A stretch of 64,000 nucleotides of DNA from NCBI RefSeq assembly GCF_000721105.1, contig NZ_JOEV01000024.1, positions 1 through 64,000 on the forward strand. The letters run 5' to 3'. Shown here piece by piece: positions 37,883 through 46,337 of the stretch (position 1 is its first letter; every line of letters begins with the position of its first letter). Origin of the DNA: Streptomyces cellulosae. Lineage in GTDB: Bacteria; Actinomycetota; Actinomycetes; Streptomycetales; Streptomycetaceae. A model generated the notes under the pieces. It worked only from the letters and a program-made list of their open reading frames with translations. It ran no database searches and was not told the DNA's origin. The position numbers were made by a program, and so were the translations under genes.

Positions 37883-39452
37883 CATGGGCACCTTGTTCGA
37901 CGAGGCGGCGGCAGGCGGCGCCCGGACCGTGGTCCACCTGGACCGGCCCTTCGACATCGCCCCGCGGTCCGGCACCCGGTGGACCGTCACCGAACTCGCC
38001 GGCCTGGTCCGCGCCACCGCGGCCCGCCTCGCCGACGCCGGAGTCAGGCCCGGGGACCGCGTGGCGATCGTGAAGGACAACCACTGGGACTACGATCTGC
38101 TCGCCTGCGCCGTGGTCCGCCTCGGAGCCGTACCCGCGCAACTGTCCGCCCGGCTCGACACCGCGGACCTCGTCACCCTGCTGGAGCGGCTGCGGCCTGC
38201 CGCGCTGGTCACCACCTCAGCGGTGCTGGCCCGCTGCCGGGACACCGCCGTCGGCGAGCCGGCCCGGATCCTCGTCACCGTCGACTCCGCCGCGCCCGGC
38301 GCGGTCCACCTGGCCGCGCTGGACGCGTCCCGCCCCCGCGTACCGGTGCGGCGCCACGACGACGAACCCCTGGTCATCCATCACACCTCGGGGACGACCG
38401 GCGTGCCCAAGCTGGTGGTCCACTCCACCCGGACACTCGTGCACAAGCTGGCCCGCTTCGAAGCGGTGCGCTACCCGGGCATCGGCATCCGACCGGACGA
38501 CGTCCTGGCCAACGCCAGCGCGTACGGACACGGACGCACCTTCTGCTGGACGGCCGTCGTCGTGTCGCTCGCGCCCACCGGGATCGTGGTCCTCAGCGGC
38601 GACGAACCGGAAACCGCCGACCCGCTCCTGCGGGCCCACCCGCCCACCGTCGTCGAGGCCCTGCCCGCCTCCTACATCCGACTGCGGCCACTCACCACCC
38701 GGCTGGACAACCCCTTCCGGGACGTCCGCCTGTACATCAGCACCTACGACGCCGTGCACCCGCCCGCCCTGCGCGCGTACCTGACCGCCAGTCGCCGCGC
38801 CCGCCCGCTGTGGATGCAGGGCTGGGGCCAGACCGAGACCGGACCGCTGACCTTCCGCTTCCACACGCGGCGTTCCGCGCTCGCACCGGACGCGGAGACC
38901 ACGGCGCGCCGGCTCGGCCGTCCCGTGCCGGGCCGGACCCGGCTGCGCGCGGTGGACCCGGACACGCTGCGCCCGGTGCCGCGCGGCCGCCTTGGCCTGC
39001 TCCTCGTCCGCACCCCCGCCCTCGCCCTGGGCTACGTCGGCGAAGAGGACCGCTGGGACGCCAAACGCGTCGGCGACTGGTGGTCCACGGGCGACATGGG
39101 CGTTCACCACCGCGACGGCAGCGTCAGCATCCTGGACCGCGCCGCCGACGCCCTGCCCGGTATGAGCTGTCTGCGGACCGAGGACCTACTGGAGCAGCGA
39201 CTGCCGCAAGCCCTGGAATGCGTGATCCTCGGCGCCCCGGACGGCGATCCGCTGCCCGTCGTGGTCACCGCCGACGGCCGACTGGACCCGGACGCCTGGA
39301 AACAGGCCACGCACGGACTGCCGGCGCTGCACGACCCGGCCGTCCTCACCTGGGACGAGGTGCCCCGCACCGGCACCGGCAAGGTCCGCCGCGCGGCCCT
39401 GGCACGGCAGCTCACCGGTGCCCCACCCGCCGGCACCGGCCGGTGGACGTGA
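37869..39452 (+). CDS. Adenylate-forming acid-CoA ligase 1
   Basis: A 527-residue ANL-superfamily enzyme. The start is GTG 37869, preceded by GGAGGAG and overlapping the previous gene by 14 bases. The P-loop-like A3 motif is HHTSGTTGVPKLVVHS (about 172-187), A5 is WGQTETGPL, A7 is WWSTGDMGVH and the catalytic C-terminal lysine is in PRTGTGKVRRAAL. The hinge segment reads LDRAADALPGMS, degenerate from the usual GR-x-KD-x-I-K. It should activate a carboxylic acid as an adenylate and pass it to CoA or an amine. The substrate is not predictable. Confidence 0.9.
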   Translation: MRPHDMGTLFDEAAAGGARTVVHLDRPFDIAPRSGTRWTVTELAGLVRATAARLADAGVRPGDRVAIVKDNHWDYDLLACAVVRLGAVPAQLSARLDTADLVTLLERLRPAALVTTSAVLARCRDTAVGEPARILVTVDSAAPGAVHLAALDASRPRVPVRRHDDEPLVIHHTSGTTGVPKLVVHSTRTLVHKLARFEAVRYPGIGIRPDDVLANASAYGHGRTFCWTAVVVSLAPTGIVVLSGDEPETADPLLRAHPPTVVEALPASYIRLRPLTTRLDNPFRDVRLYISTYDAVHPPALRAYLTASRRARPLWMQGWGQTETGPLTFRFHTRRSALAPDAETTARRLGRPVPGRTRLRAVDPDTLRPVPRGRLGLLLVRTPALALGYVGEEDRWDAKRVGDWWSTGDMGVHHRDGSVSILDRAADALPGMSCLRTEDLLEQRLPQALECVILGAPDGDPLPVVVTADGRLDPDAWKQATHGLPALHDPAVLTWDEVPRTGTGKVRRAALARQLTGAPPAGTGRWT

Positions 39453-39544
39453 CCGGGTCGCCATGCGATGAGGCCGGCCTGTGCGGGCCGCCGTTGGACG
39501 GCGCCGGGCTGTCCGGGCCGGTCCCCGGCGAGAGGAGTCTCACC

Positions 39545-39658
39545 GTGGCGCGTTCGGCCTTCCACCTGGGCGCGCGCCCGCGCCGCACAGTGCATGGCGG
39601 TGGCATCGAGCTCGTCGTTGTCGGCGTCGGCCGCCGGGCCTGTCCGGGCCGCACATGA
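39545..39658 (+). CDS. Possible 37-aa ORF upstream of the methyltransferase
   Basis: A short frame from GTG 39545 to TGA 39658 preceded by GAGAGGAGTCTCACC, closely resembling the leader of the methyltransferase (GAGAGGATCAACACC). It encodes a basic, Gly/Val-rich peptide ending in RRACPGRT. It could be a leader peptide or an accident of a duplicated leader region. There is no family match. Confidence 0.25.
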   Translation: MARSAFHLGARPRRTVHGGGIELVVVGVGRRACPGRT

Positions 39659-39707
39659 CGCCGCCGGGCCTGTCCGGGCCGCGTTCTCCGGGCCTGTCCG
39701 GGCCGCC
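39631..39707. repeat. Triplicated CCGGGCCTGTCCGGGCCGC repeat
   Basis: The unit CCGGGCCTGTCCGGGCCGC, itself two CCGGGCC halves, occurs at about 39634-39652, 39664-39682 and 39688-39706. A weaker copy lies near 39506-39521. The repeats fill the only sizeable gap (277 bp) of the rightward operon, directly before the methyltransferase SD. Confidence 0.7.
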
Positions 39708-39729
39708 TTCTGACGAGAGGATCAACACC

Positions 39730-40551
39730 GTGTCCCAGCCCGCTCCCGCCCGGGAGGGCACCCAGACGGTCTTCGGCAACGGCACCGCGCACAGCCGCGA
39801 CCAGCACCGCTGCCTGGCCGCCGCCTACGACCCGGTGACCCTGCCCCGCCTGGCCGCCGCCGGTGTCGGTCCGGGCTGGCACTGCCTGGAGGTCGGCGCC
39901 GGCGGCGGCAGCATCGCACGCTGGCTGGCGGACCGGGTGGCACCGGGCGGCTCGGTGCTCGCCACCGACCTCGACCCGCGCGACCTGGCACCCGGCCCGG
40001 GCCTGGAGACCGCCGCCCTCGACGTGGCCCGCGACCCGCTTCCGGAGGCGGCCTACGACCTCGTGGTGGCCCGCCTGGTTCTGCAGCACCTGCCCACCCG
40101 CGACGCCGTCCTGCACAAGTTGGTGCGCGCTCTCAAACCCGGCGGCCTGCTGCAGATCGACGAGATCGACGCCTCCTACGAGCCACCGCTGCTGACCCCG
40201 GACGCGGAGGCCGAGGCGCTCTATGTCCGGTTCCTGCGGGCCAAGACGGCCGCGCTGCGCGCCGCGGGCGGCGATCCGCACTGGGGACGGAAGGTGCCGG
40301 CGGCACTGCGGACGGCGGGGCTGACCGCCATCGACGTCCACCTCCACATCGGCGTACGGCACGCCCAGGACCCCGGCCTCGGACTCCAGTCGAACCACAC
40401 CCGCAACCTCCGGGACCGGCTGACGGAACAGGGCATGACCCAGGAGGACCTGGACCGGGTGGGACGGCTGATGCGGGACCCGTCCTTCCGCGCCGCCTCC
40501 AGCGTCCTGTACTCGGTGCAGGGCCGGCGACCCGGCCGGGAGCGACCGTGA
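39730..40551 (+). CDS. Class I SAM-dependent methyltransferase
   Basis: A 273-residue methyltransferase beginning at GTG 39730 (GAGAGG nine bases upstream). Motif I is CLEVGAGGGSIARWLADRV, the acidic loop is LATDLDPRD and motif IV/V is YDLVVARLVLQHLPTRDAVL; then comes LVRALKPGGLLQIDEID. The C-terminal helices contain GLGLQSNHTRNLRD, where the acceptor pocket usually lies. It resembles methyltransferases of UbiE/antibiotic type. Its stop overlaps the GTG of the CoA-transferase gene. It probably O- or N-methylates the cluster product. Confidence 0.9.
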   Translation: MSQPAPAREGTQTVFGNGTAHSRDQHRCLAAAYDPVTLPRLAAAGVGPGWHCLEVGAGGGSIARWLADRVAPGGSVLATDLDPRDLAPGPGLETAALDVARDPLPEAAYDLVVARLVLQHLPTRDAVLHKLVRALKPGGLLQIDEIDASYEPPLLTPDAEAEALYVRFLRAKTAALRAAGGDPHWGRKVPAALRTAGLTAIDVHLHIGVRHAQDPGLGLQSNHTRNLRDRLTEQGMTQEDLDRVGRLMRDPSFRAASSVLYSVQGRRPGRERP

Positions 40552-42368
40552 CACCGCGCCCGCCCGCCACGGCCCGGCCGGCCGTCGCCGCCACGATCGC
40601 CGGCCGGCTGCTGCGGCACGCCGCGCCGGGCCCGCAGGATACGACCGGCCCAGGCCGGGACACGGAGCGGTACATCGTCGACTGGGCGGGTCCGGTCGAC
40701 GCCGACCTGCCGGACGAGCGCGCCGTACAGGCCGCCTGCGGGCTCATGCAGGTCCACGGCCGGGCGACGGGCGGGCCGCTCCCACTGGCCGTCGACTACG
40801 CCTCGGTGGTGGCGGGGGTGCTCGCCGCCCAGGGTGCCACCGCTCTCCGCATCGCGCGGGTCCGTGGCCTGGACCTGCGCGAGGTGCGGACCTCGGTGGC
40901 GCAGGGAGCGCTGCTGACGGTCGGCCAGTACCTCGCCGCCGAGACGGCCCGCGCCCAGTCAGGTGCGCCCGAGCCGGACCTGACGCGCGTGCCGGTGGCC
41001 CCGTCCGACGTACCCCGGGCAGGTGGCCTGGCGACCCTGGAGACGTCCGACGACGCCCGGGTAGAGGTCGAGACCCTCGACCCCCTGGCGTGGCGGGAGT
41101 TCTGGGCCCGGCTCGGTGTGGCCCCCGCGCTCGCCGGCCGAGGCTGGCTGCCCTTCCAGCAGCGGTTCGCCACCGCCGTGTGCCCGCTGCCCGACGAACT
41201 GCGCCAGGCCGCCCGCCGCCGCACGCCGGCTCAGCTGCGGGCCGCCGCCCACCACGCCGGCGTCAGTCTCCTCACGGTCGGCTCCGACCCGGCCCCCGCC
41301 GTCCGCCCTGCCCCCTGGTGCCTCACTCCGGGACGGGCACCGTTCCCCGGCGCCCGGGCGCACCCGGACACCGCCGTGCCCGGCCCACGCCCGGCGATCC
41401 CGGTCTCCGGTGCCGTCCTGCCTCTGACGGGTCTGCGGGTGGTGGAGTCCACCCGCCGGGTGCAGGGCCCGCTCGCCGGGCACGTCCTGCGGATGCTGGG
41501 TGCCGAGGTGGTCCGGATCGAACCGCCCGGCGGCGACCCGATGCGCTGGCTCCCTCCGCTGGCGGGGGACTGCTCGGCCCGGTTCTCGGCTCTCAACGCG
41601 GGCAAGCCGGTGGTCGAGGCCGACCTCACCGCCGGGCAGGGCCGGGACACGGTCCGCGCGCTGGCCGCCGAGGCCGACGTCTTCCTGCACAACTGGGCCC
41701 CCGGGAAAGCCGCGGGGCTCGGCCTGGACGCGTCCGACCTGCTGCCCGGCCGCCCCGCCCTGGTGTACGCCTGGGCGTCCGGCTTCGGGGACGCCTTCGG
41801 CGGCCGGCCGCCCCTGGGCACCGACTACCTCGCCCAGGTGCACAGCGGACTCGCCGCAGCGGTACGGCCGGCCGACCAGCCCCCGGCCCCCTCCCTGATG
41901 ACCCTCACCGACGTGCTCGGCGGACTGGTGTGCGCCCACGGGGTGCTGGCCGCGCTGGCTGCCCGGGAGGTGACGGGCCGGGGCAGCCGTGTCGACTCCT
42001 CCCTGGTCTCCGCGGCCGCTCTCGTCCCCCGTCCCGCGCACCGGGTCCGCTGGACGGCACTGGACCGGCCGCTGCGCACCGCGGACGGTCATCTGTGCCT
42101 CGGTCCCGAGGCCCGGGCGTGCCCCGAGGCGGTGCTCCGCCTGCTGGACGGCGTCGGCCCCACGGCCGCAGAGGACCTCGTGGCCCGCTTCGCCCGCCGC
42201 ACCACCGAGGAGTGGACGGCACGGCTGGCCGAGGCCGGTCTGACCGCGACCCCCGTACTCAGCGACCTGACGGCACTGGCCCGTGACCCGGCCTTCCGGG
42301 CGGCCGTCGCACCACCTGATCCGTCCACCGGGCACGCACGCCCGAACGCTCCCTGGGAGTTCGCATGA
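40548..42368 (+). CDS. Family III CoA-transferase with N-terminal extra domain
   Basis: A 606-residue protein. The C-terminal part (about 285-600) is a CaiB/BaiF family III CoA-transferase: LTGLRVVESTRRVQGPLAGH, LRMLGAEVVRIEPPGGDPMR, LNAGKPVVEADLTAGQGRD, LVYAWASGFGDAFGGRPPLG and GTDYLAQVHSG, where the Asp of GTDY is the expected catalytic acid. The N-terminal 270 residues look like a diverged half-copy of the same fold (LPLAVDYASVVAGVLAAQGA). Family members move CoA between acids or racemise 2-methylacyl-CoA. Lying between two ligases, it should handle the activated acyl unit. GTGA/ATGA overlaps join it to both neighbours. Confidence 0.88.
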   Translation: MTPRPPATARPAVAATIAGRLLRHAAPGPQDTTGPGRDTERYIVDWAGPVDADLPDERAVQAACGLMQVHGRATGGPLPLAVDYASVVAGVLAAQGATALRIARVRGLDLREVRTSVAQGALLTVGQYLAAETARAQSGAPEPDLTRVPVAPSDVPRAGGLATLETSDDARVEVETLDPLAWREFWARLGVAPALAGRGWLPFQQRFATAVCPLPDELRQAARRRTPAQLRAAAHHAGVSLLTVGSDPAPAVRPAPWCLTPGRAPFPGARAHPDTAVPGPRPAIPVSGAVLPLTGLRVVESTRRVQGPLAGHVLRMLGAEVVRIEPPGGDPMRWLPPLAGDCSARFSALNAGKPVVEADLTAGQGRDTVRALAAEADVFLHNWAPGKAAGLGLDASDLLPGRPALVYAWASGFGDAFGGRPPLGTDYLAQVHSGLAAAVRPADQPPAPSLMTLTDVLGGLVCAHGVLAALAAREVTGRGSRVDSSLVSAAALVPRPAHRVRWTALDRPLRTADGHLCLGPEARACPEAVLRLLDGVGPTAAEDLVARFARRTTEEWTARLAEAGLTATPVLSDLTALARDPAFRAAVAPPDPSTGHARPNAPWEFA

Positions 42369-44047
42369 CAGCTGCCCCCGCGACCCGGCACGGTACCGCC
42401 CCGGCCGCGAGCCGGGACGGGCAACCGGTGTGGACCTCACGCGCCGGAGTGCGCTTCCCGGATCTGGTGCCCCGCGCCCGACGACGTGCCTGGGTGACGG
42501 CGGGCCTGTGCCCGGACACCGACCTCTACGCACTGTTCACCGGCCGGGTCCGCGAACACCCGGACCGGCAGGCGCTGGTGGACAACGCCGGAGTGCTGTC
42601 CTACGCGGCGCTGGGCGCCGAAGTGCGCCGGATCGCCGCCCTGTTCGCCCAGGAGGACCTGGGAGACGGGGACGTGGTGGCGATCCTGCTGCCCGACGGA
42701 CGCGACGCCGTGGCCGCGGAACTCGCCGTCTACGCGATCGGCTCGGTGGCCCTCCCGATCCCCCCGGGCGGCGACGACCGCGACGTCCGGGCGCTGCTCG
42801 CCCGCTCCCGGGCCCGCGGCGCCGTCCTCGCATCGGCCCGCCGGGCACAGGCCGTTGCGGACCTTCCGCATCTGCGCACCATGTTCGCCCCCGGCCCGGG
42901 CGACGGACGGACGCACGGGCTGCACTCCCTGCCGACCCCGGCCCGGCGTCCCTGGCGGCTACGGCCGGCCGATCCCTACGGACCTGCCCGCATCCTGGTG
43001 TCGTCCGGTTCCGAAGCCGAGCCGAAGATGGTCGCCTACAGCCATCACGCCCTGGCCGGCGGCCGTACCCGGTACGTCGGGAGCCTGAACCCCGACACCA
43101 CGGTGCCGCCCCGCCACCTGGTCCTCGTACCGCTGGCCTCCTCTTTCGGTTCCCTGGGCACACCGGTCACCCTCGCCGTCCTCGGTGGCACCCTCATCGT
43201 GCAGTCGCCCTTCGACCCGGCCGGAGCGCTGCGGATGGTCGCCGAGCAGCGTCCCACCCACCTCTTCGCGGTGCCCACCATGCTCCGGCGCATCGCCGAC
43301 CTCCCGGCGCGGCCGGACGAGGACACATCGTCGTTGCGTGCCGTCGTCTCCAGCGGCGCCCCTCTGCCGGCGGCCACCGCCCAGGCATGCCGTGAACGGT
43401 TCGGCCGACCGGTGGTGACCGTGTACGGCTCGTCGGACGGCGTGAACTGCCACACGGCCGGAGAACGCCACCCGCCGGGCGACAGCGTTGGCACCCCGGA
43501 CCCCGCGGTGGCCCGCATCCGGATCACCGGACCCGACGGCACGGCGCTACCCGCCGGGCGGACCGGTCAGATCGAGGCCCTGGGCCCCATGACGCCGCTG
43601 TGCTACGTCAACGCGCCTGAACTGGACGCCCGTTACCGCACCTCCGACGGCTGGGTGCGCTCGGGCGACCTGGGCCGGCTGGACGAGCGCGGAAGGCTGC
43701 ACGTCCTGGGCCGGCTCAAACGCATCGCCGTGCGCGGCGGTCTCAACATCAGTCTCGCCGAGGTCGAACGCGAACTGGGCACCCACCCAGCGGTGGCCGA
43801 GGCGGTCTGCGTCCCGTTGCCCGACCCGGACCTCGGGGAACGACTGTGCGCCTGCATCCGCCCGGTCCCGGGCACACCCGTTCCCACGCTGTCCGACCTC
43901 ACGACCCACCTGGGGGGTCGTGGCCTGGCCCGCCGGAAACACCCCGAACGTCTCCTGGTCCTGGACGAGATGCCCCTCGGCCCCAGCGGAAAGGTCTGCT
44001 ACCGCACCCTCATGTCCCGAGCGACCAGGGGCCCCGCTCGGGAATGA
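42365..44047 (+). CDS. Adenylate-forming acid-CoA ligase 2
   Basis: A 560-residue ANL-superfamily enzyme, only distantly similar to ligase 1. Its A3 loop is unusual: ILVSSGSEAEPKMVAYSHHA replaces the common TSGTTG-x-PK. A5 reads VTVYGSSDGVN, A7 RSGDLGRLDE, A8 LGRLKRIAVRGGLNISLAEV and the A10 lysine lies in PLGPSGKVCYRTL. ATG 42365 overlaps the CoA-transferase stop. It activates a second acid, or forms an amide with the aminated core. The modified A3 loop is seen in some siderophore- and antibiotic-type AMP ligases. Confidence 0.9.
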   Translation: MTAAPATRHGTAPAASRDGQPVWTSRAGVRFPDLVPRARRRAWVTAGLCPDTDLYALFTGRVREHPDRQALVDNAGVLSYAALGAEVRRIAALFAQEDLGDGDVVAILLPDGRDAVAAELAVYAIGSVALPIPPGGDDRDVRALLARSRARGAVLASARRAQAVADLPHLRTMFAPGPGDGRTHGLHSLPTPARRPWRLRPADPYGPARILVSSGSEAEPKMVAYSHHALAGGRTRYVGSLNPDTTVPPRHLVLVPLASSFGSLGTPVTLAVLGGTLIVQSPFDPAGALRMVAEQRPTHLFAVPTMLRRIADLPARPDEDTSSLRAVVSSGAPLPAATAQACRERFGRPVVTVYGSSDGVNCHTAGERHPPGDSVGTPDPAVARIRITGPDGTALPAGRTGQIEALGPMTPLCYVNAPELDARYRTSDGWVRSGDLGRLDERGRLHVLGRLKRIAVRGGLNISLAEVERELGTHPAVAEAVCVPLPDPDLGERLCACIRPVPGTPVPTLSDLTTHLGGRGLARRKHPERLLVLDEMPLGPSGKVCYRTLMSRATRGPARE

Positions 44048-44238
44048 CCACGACCACATCCCGCAGCTCAGCAACGATCTGCTCGTAACGGGACTGGCTG
44101 ACGCTCCCGACCCTCTCTGCCGCTTCGGTCCCCTGGGCCAGCCACAAGTCGCCGCCCGCCGCGATGCGGTTGCGTGACCGGGAGGCGAACAGTTCGTTTT
44201 CTCCCGGGGCATGTAGAGCTGCGGCGAAGGTGGTGGCT

Positions 44239-45903
44239 GTGACGGGTCGCGTGTGGGTGGGCCGGCCGTTGGCGGCGGGCGGGGTGACGGACGAGTACGA
44301 CGCGGTGGTGGTCGGGTCCGGGGCCGGCGGGCTGACCACCGCGGTATGCCTGGCGCGCCAGGGTCGGCGGGTGGCGGTGTTCGAGCAGCACTACACCGCG
44401 GGCGGCTACACCCACGCTTACCGGCGGCACGGCTGGGAGTGGGACGTCGGCATCCACTACGTGGGACAGCTGACGGAGCGAGAGCCGGTCCGCGTGCTCT
44501 CGGACTATCTGACCGGCGGCACGCTGCGATGGGCCCCGCTGGGGGACCCGTACGACGAGTACCGCCTGGCGGGGCAGGTGTATCAGGCGCCGGTCGGCTT
44601 TTCGGCCTACCAGGCCGGTCTGATCGCGCGCTTCCCGGCCGAACAAGCGGGCATCGGGGCGCTGTTCGGGCTGATCGGGCGGTGCCGGGCGGTCCTGCCC
44701 ACGCTCGCCCTGGGACGGCTGACAGGCCCGGTGGTGCGGCGGCTGGCGCGGGTCCTGCGGGCGACTGCCGTGCCGCCCCAGGCGCTGCGGCCGGCCCGGG
44801 AGGTGGTGGAAGGGCTGGTTCGCGATGAAGGGCTGCGGCAGGCTGTGCTCACCCCGAGCGCGCTGCTGCTGGCCGATTCCACGGCAAGGCTGCCGTTCTT
44901 CCTCCTCGCAGTGCTGTTCGAGCACTTCCGGACCGGCGCCTGGTACCCGGTGGGCGGCAGTGCCGCGATCGCACGCGCGATGCTCGATCCGATCCGATCC
45001 GCCGGCGGTGAGGTCTTCGTGCGGGCGCCGGTGGCCCGGATCGAGCTGGACGGGTCGCGCGCGACGGGCGTGGTGCTGGCGAACGGCACCCGCGTGCGGG
45101 CTCCGGTGGTGGTGAGCGCGGCAGGCGCCCAGAACACGTACCGCACCCTGCTGCCACGCCAACCCGACCGCAGCGCGGGCCGGCTGGACGGCATGCGGCG
45201 CGGATTCCCGTTCGTGGTGCTCTTCCTCGGACTGGACGGCGACCCAGCGGAACTCGGGCTGCCACGGCACAACCTGATGGTGACCGACGAGGACTGCGAC
45301 GCCCTCTTCGACGGCACGGGCGGGCGGACCAGCGGCTACTTCTTCTCGTTCTCCTGCGCCAAGGACCCGACCTGGACCGCACGCCACCCCGGGCGGTCGA
45401 CCGGAGAGATCCTGACCTACGTACGGCCAGAGCTGTTCGAGCCGTTCCACGGCTCACGATGGCGGCACCGGGACCCTGCCTACCTGGCCCTGAAAGCCGA
45501 ACTCACCGCACAGCTCCTTGACCAGCTCCACCGCCAACTGCCCCGCACCACAGGCCGGGTGGCCTACCACGAGCTCGGCACCCCGCTGACAGCCGAGCAC
45601 TTCGCCGGCTGGCCAGGCGGCAGCTTGTACGGGCTGGCCAAGGACGTGGCCGGCTTCGGCGACGGCAACCGCCCCGGCCTGGCGGACTGGCTGCGCCCAC
45701 GAACCGAGGTCAAGGGCCTGTACCTCTCAGGCCAGGACTGCCTGGCCGGCGGCTTCCTCGGCGCGGTCACCGGCGGCCTGCTGGCCGCCCACGAGGCCCT
45801 GGACCTGGCCGGCCGGGCTCGCCTGTGGGCAGGGTTGTTGCGCCATGGCGTGCGACCCCCATCGACCAGTTCCGGGCGTACCCCGGCTGTCCAGGAACGG
45901 TGA
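44239..45903 (+). CDS. CrtI/retinol-saturase-like NAD(P)/FAD oxidoreductase
   Basis: A 554-residue flavoprotein. The start is GTG 44239 (GCGAAGG eight bases upstream); GTG 44284, just before EYDAVVVG, is an alternative. It has YDAVVVGSGAGGLTTAVCLA with FEQHYTAGGYTHAY (dinucleotide fold), the middle WYPVGGSAAIARAML block typical of CrtI/CrtISO/RetSat, and the C-terminal GLYLSGQDCLAGGFLGAVTG. Family members desaturate, isomerise or saturate isoprenoid chains. Placed after the UbiA-PPO-ligase genes, it likely tailors the lipid part. It is separated from ligase 2 by 191 bp, so it may have its own promoter. Confidence 0.88.
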   Translation: MTGRVWVGRPLAAGGVTDEYDAVVVGSGAGGLTTAVCLARQGRRVAVFEQHYTAGGYTHAYRRHGWEWDVGIHYVGQLTEREPVRVLSDYLTGGTLRWAPLGDPYDEYRLAGQVYQAPVGFSAYQAGLIARFPAEQAGIGALFGLIGRCRAVLPTLALGRLTGPVVRRLARVLRATAVPPQALRPAREVVEGLVRDEGLRQAVLTPSALLLADSTARLPFFLLAVLFEHFRTGAWYPVGGSAAIARAMLDPIRSAGGEVFVRAPVARIELDGSRATGVVLANGTRVRAPVVVSAAGAQNTYRTLLPRQPDRSAGRLDGMRRGFPFVVLFLGLDGDPAELGLPRHNLMVTDEDCDALFDGTGGRTSGYFFSFSCAKDPTWTARHPGRSTGEILTYVRPELFEPFHGSRWRHRDPAYLALKAELTAQLLDQLHRQLPRTTGRVAYHELGTPLTAEHFAGWPGGSLYGLAKDVAGFGDGNRPGLADWLRPRTEVKGLYLSGQDCLAGGFLGAVTGGLLAAHEALDLAGRARLWAGLLRHGVRPPSTSSGRTPAVQER

Positions 45904-46337
45904 TGCGCTTGCGTCACTGGGCTTGGTGGCCGGCCCGGTCGTCCTGCTGGTCAGGGTCCGCTCGACCGATTGACGCCTTGGGACCCGGATGAAGACGATG
46001 TCTCACGTGGGTGGGCCGTGAGCTGCCTGATCGGCCGGCACGAACTGGCCTGGGTCCTGGACGCCTTGGCTCGCGACCTGGTGCTGGAATTCGACGACTC
46101 ACCCAGCGGCAGCGAGCACATCCAGGGGTGGGACCCGTGCTGGTGGAGCCGCTACCCCGGCTGGTGATGTCCACCGGCTCGCTTGCCCACCGGCCGGGTC
46201 GCGTCCTGTTCGGGAGTAGGTACAGTGCCAGGCGTTCGAGCGGTAGGGGCACAGGATCCGGACACCGCTCGTGTTCGTGGTTGAGGCTCCATGATCGCTG
46301 ACTGACGGAGACGTACAGTTCGAGCACCCTGTAATGG
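45904..46337. other. 434-bp gap, contains one doubtful small ORF
   Basis: The gap separates the rightward cluster arm from mcrC. A 65-codon frame (TTG 45970 to TGA 46167) has GC-rich third positions and a Trp-rich, acidic product (GRHELAWVLDALARDLVLEF), but no clear SD and no family. I see no terminator hairpin of note. Confidence 0.35.
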
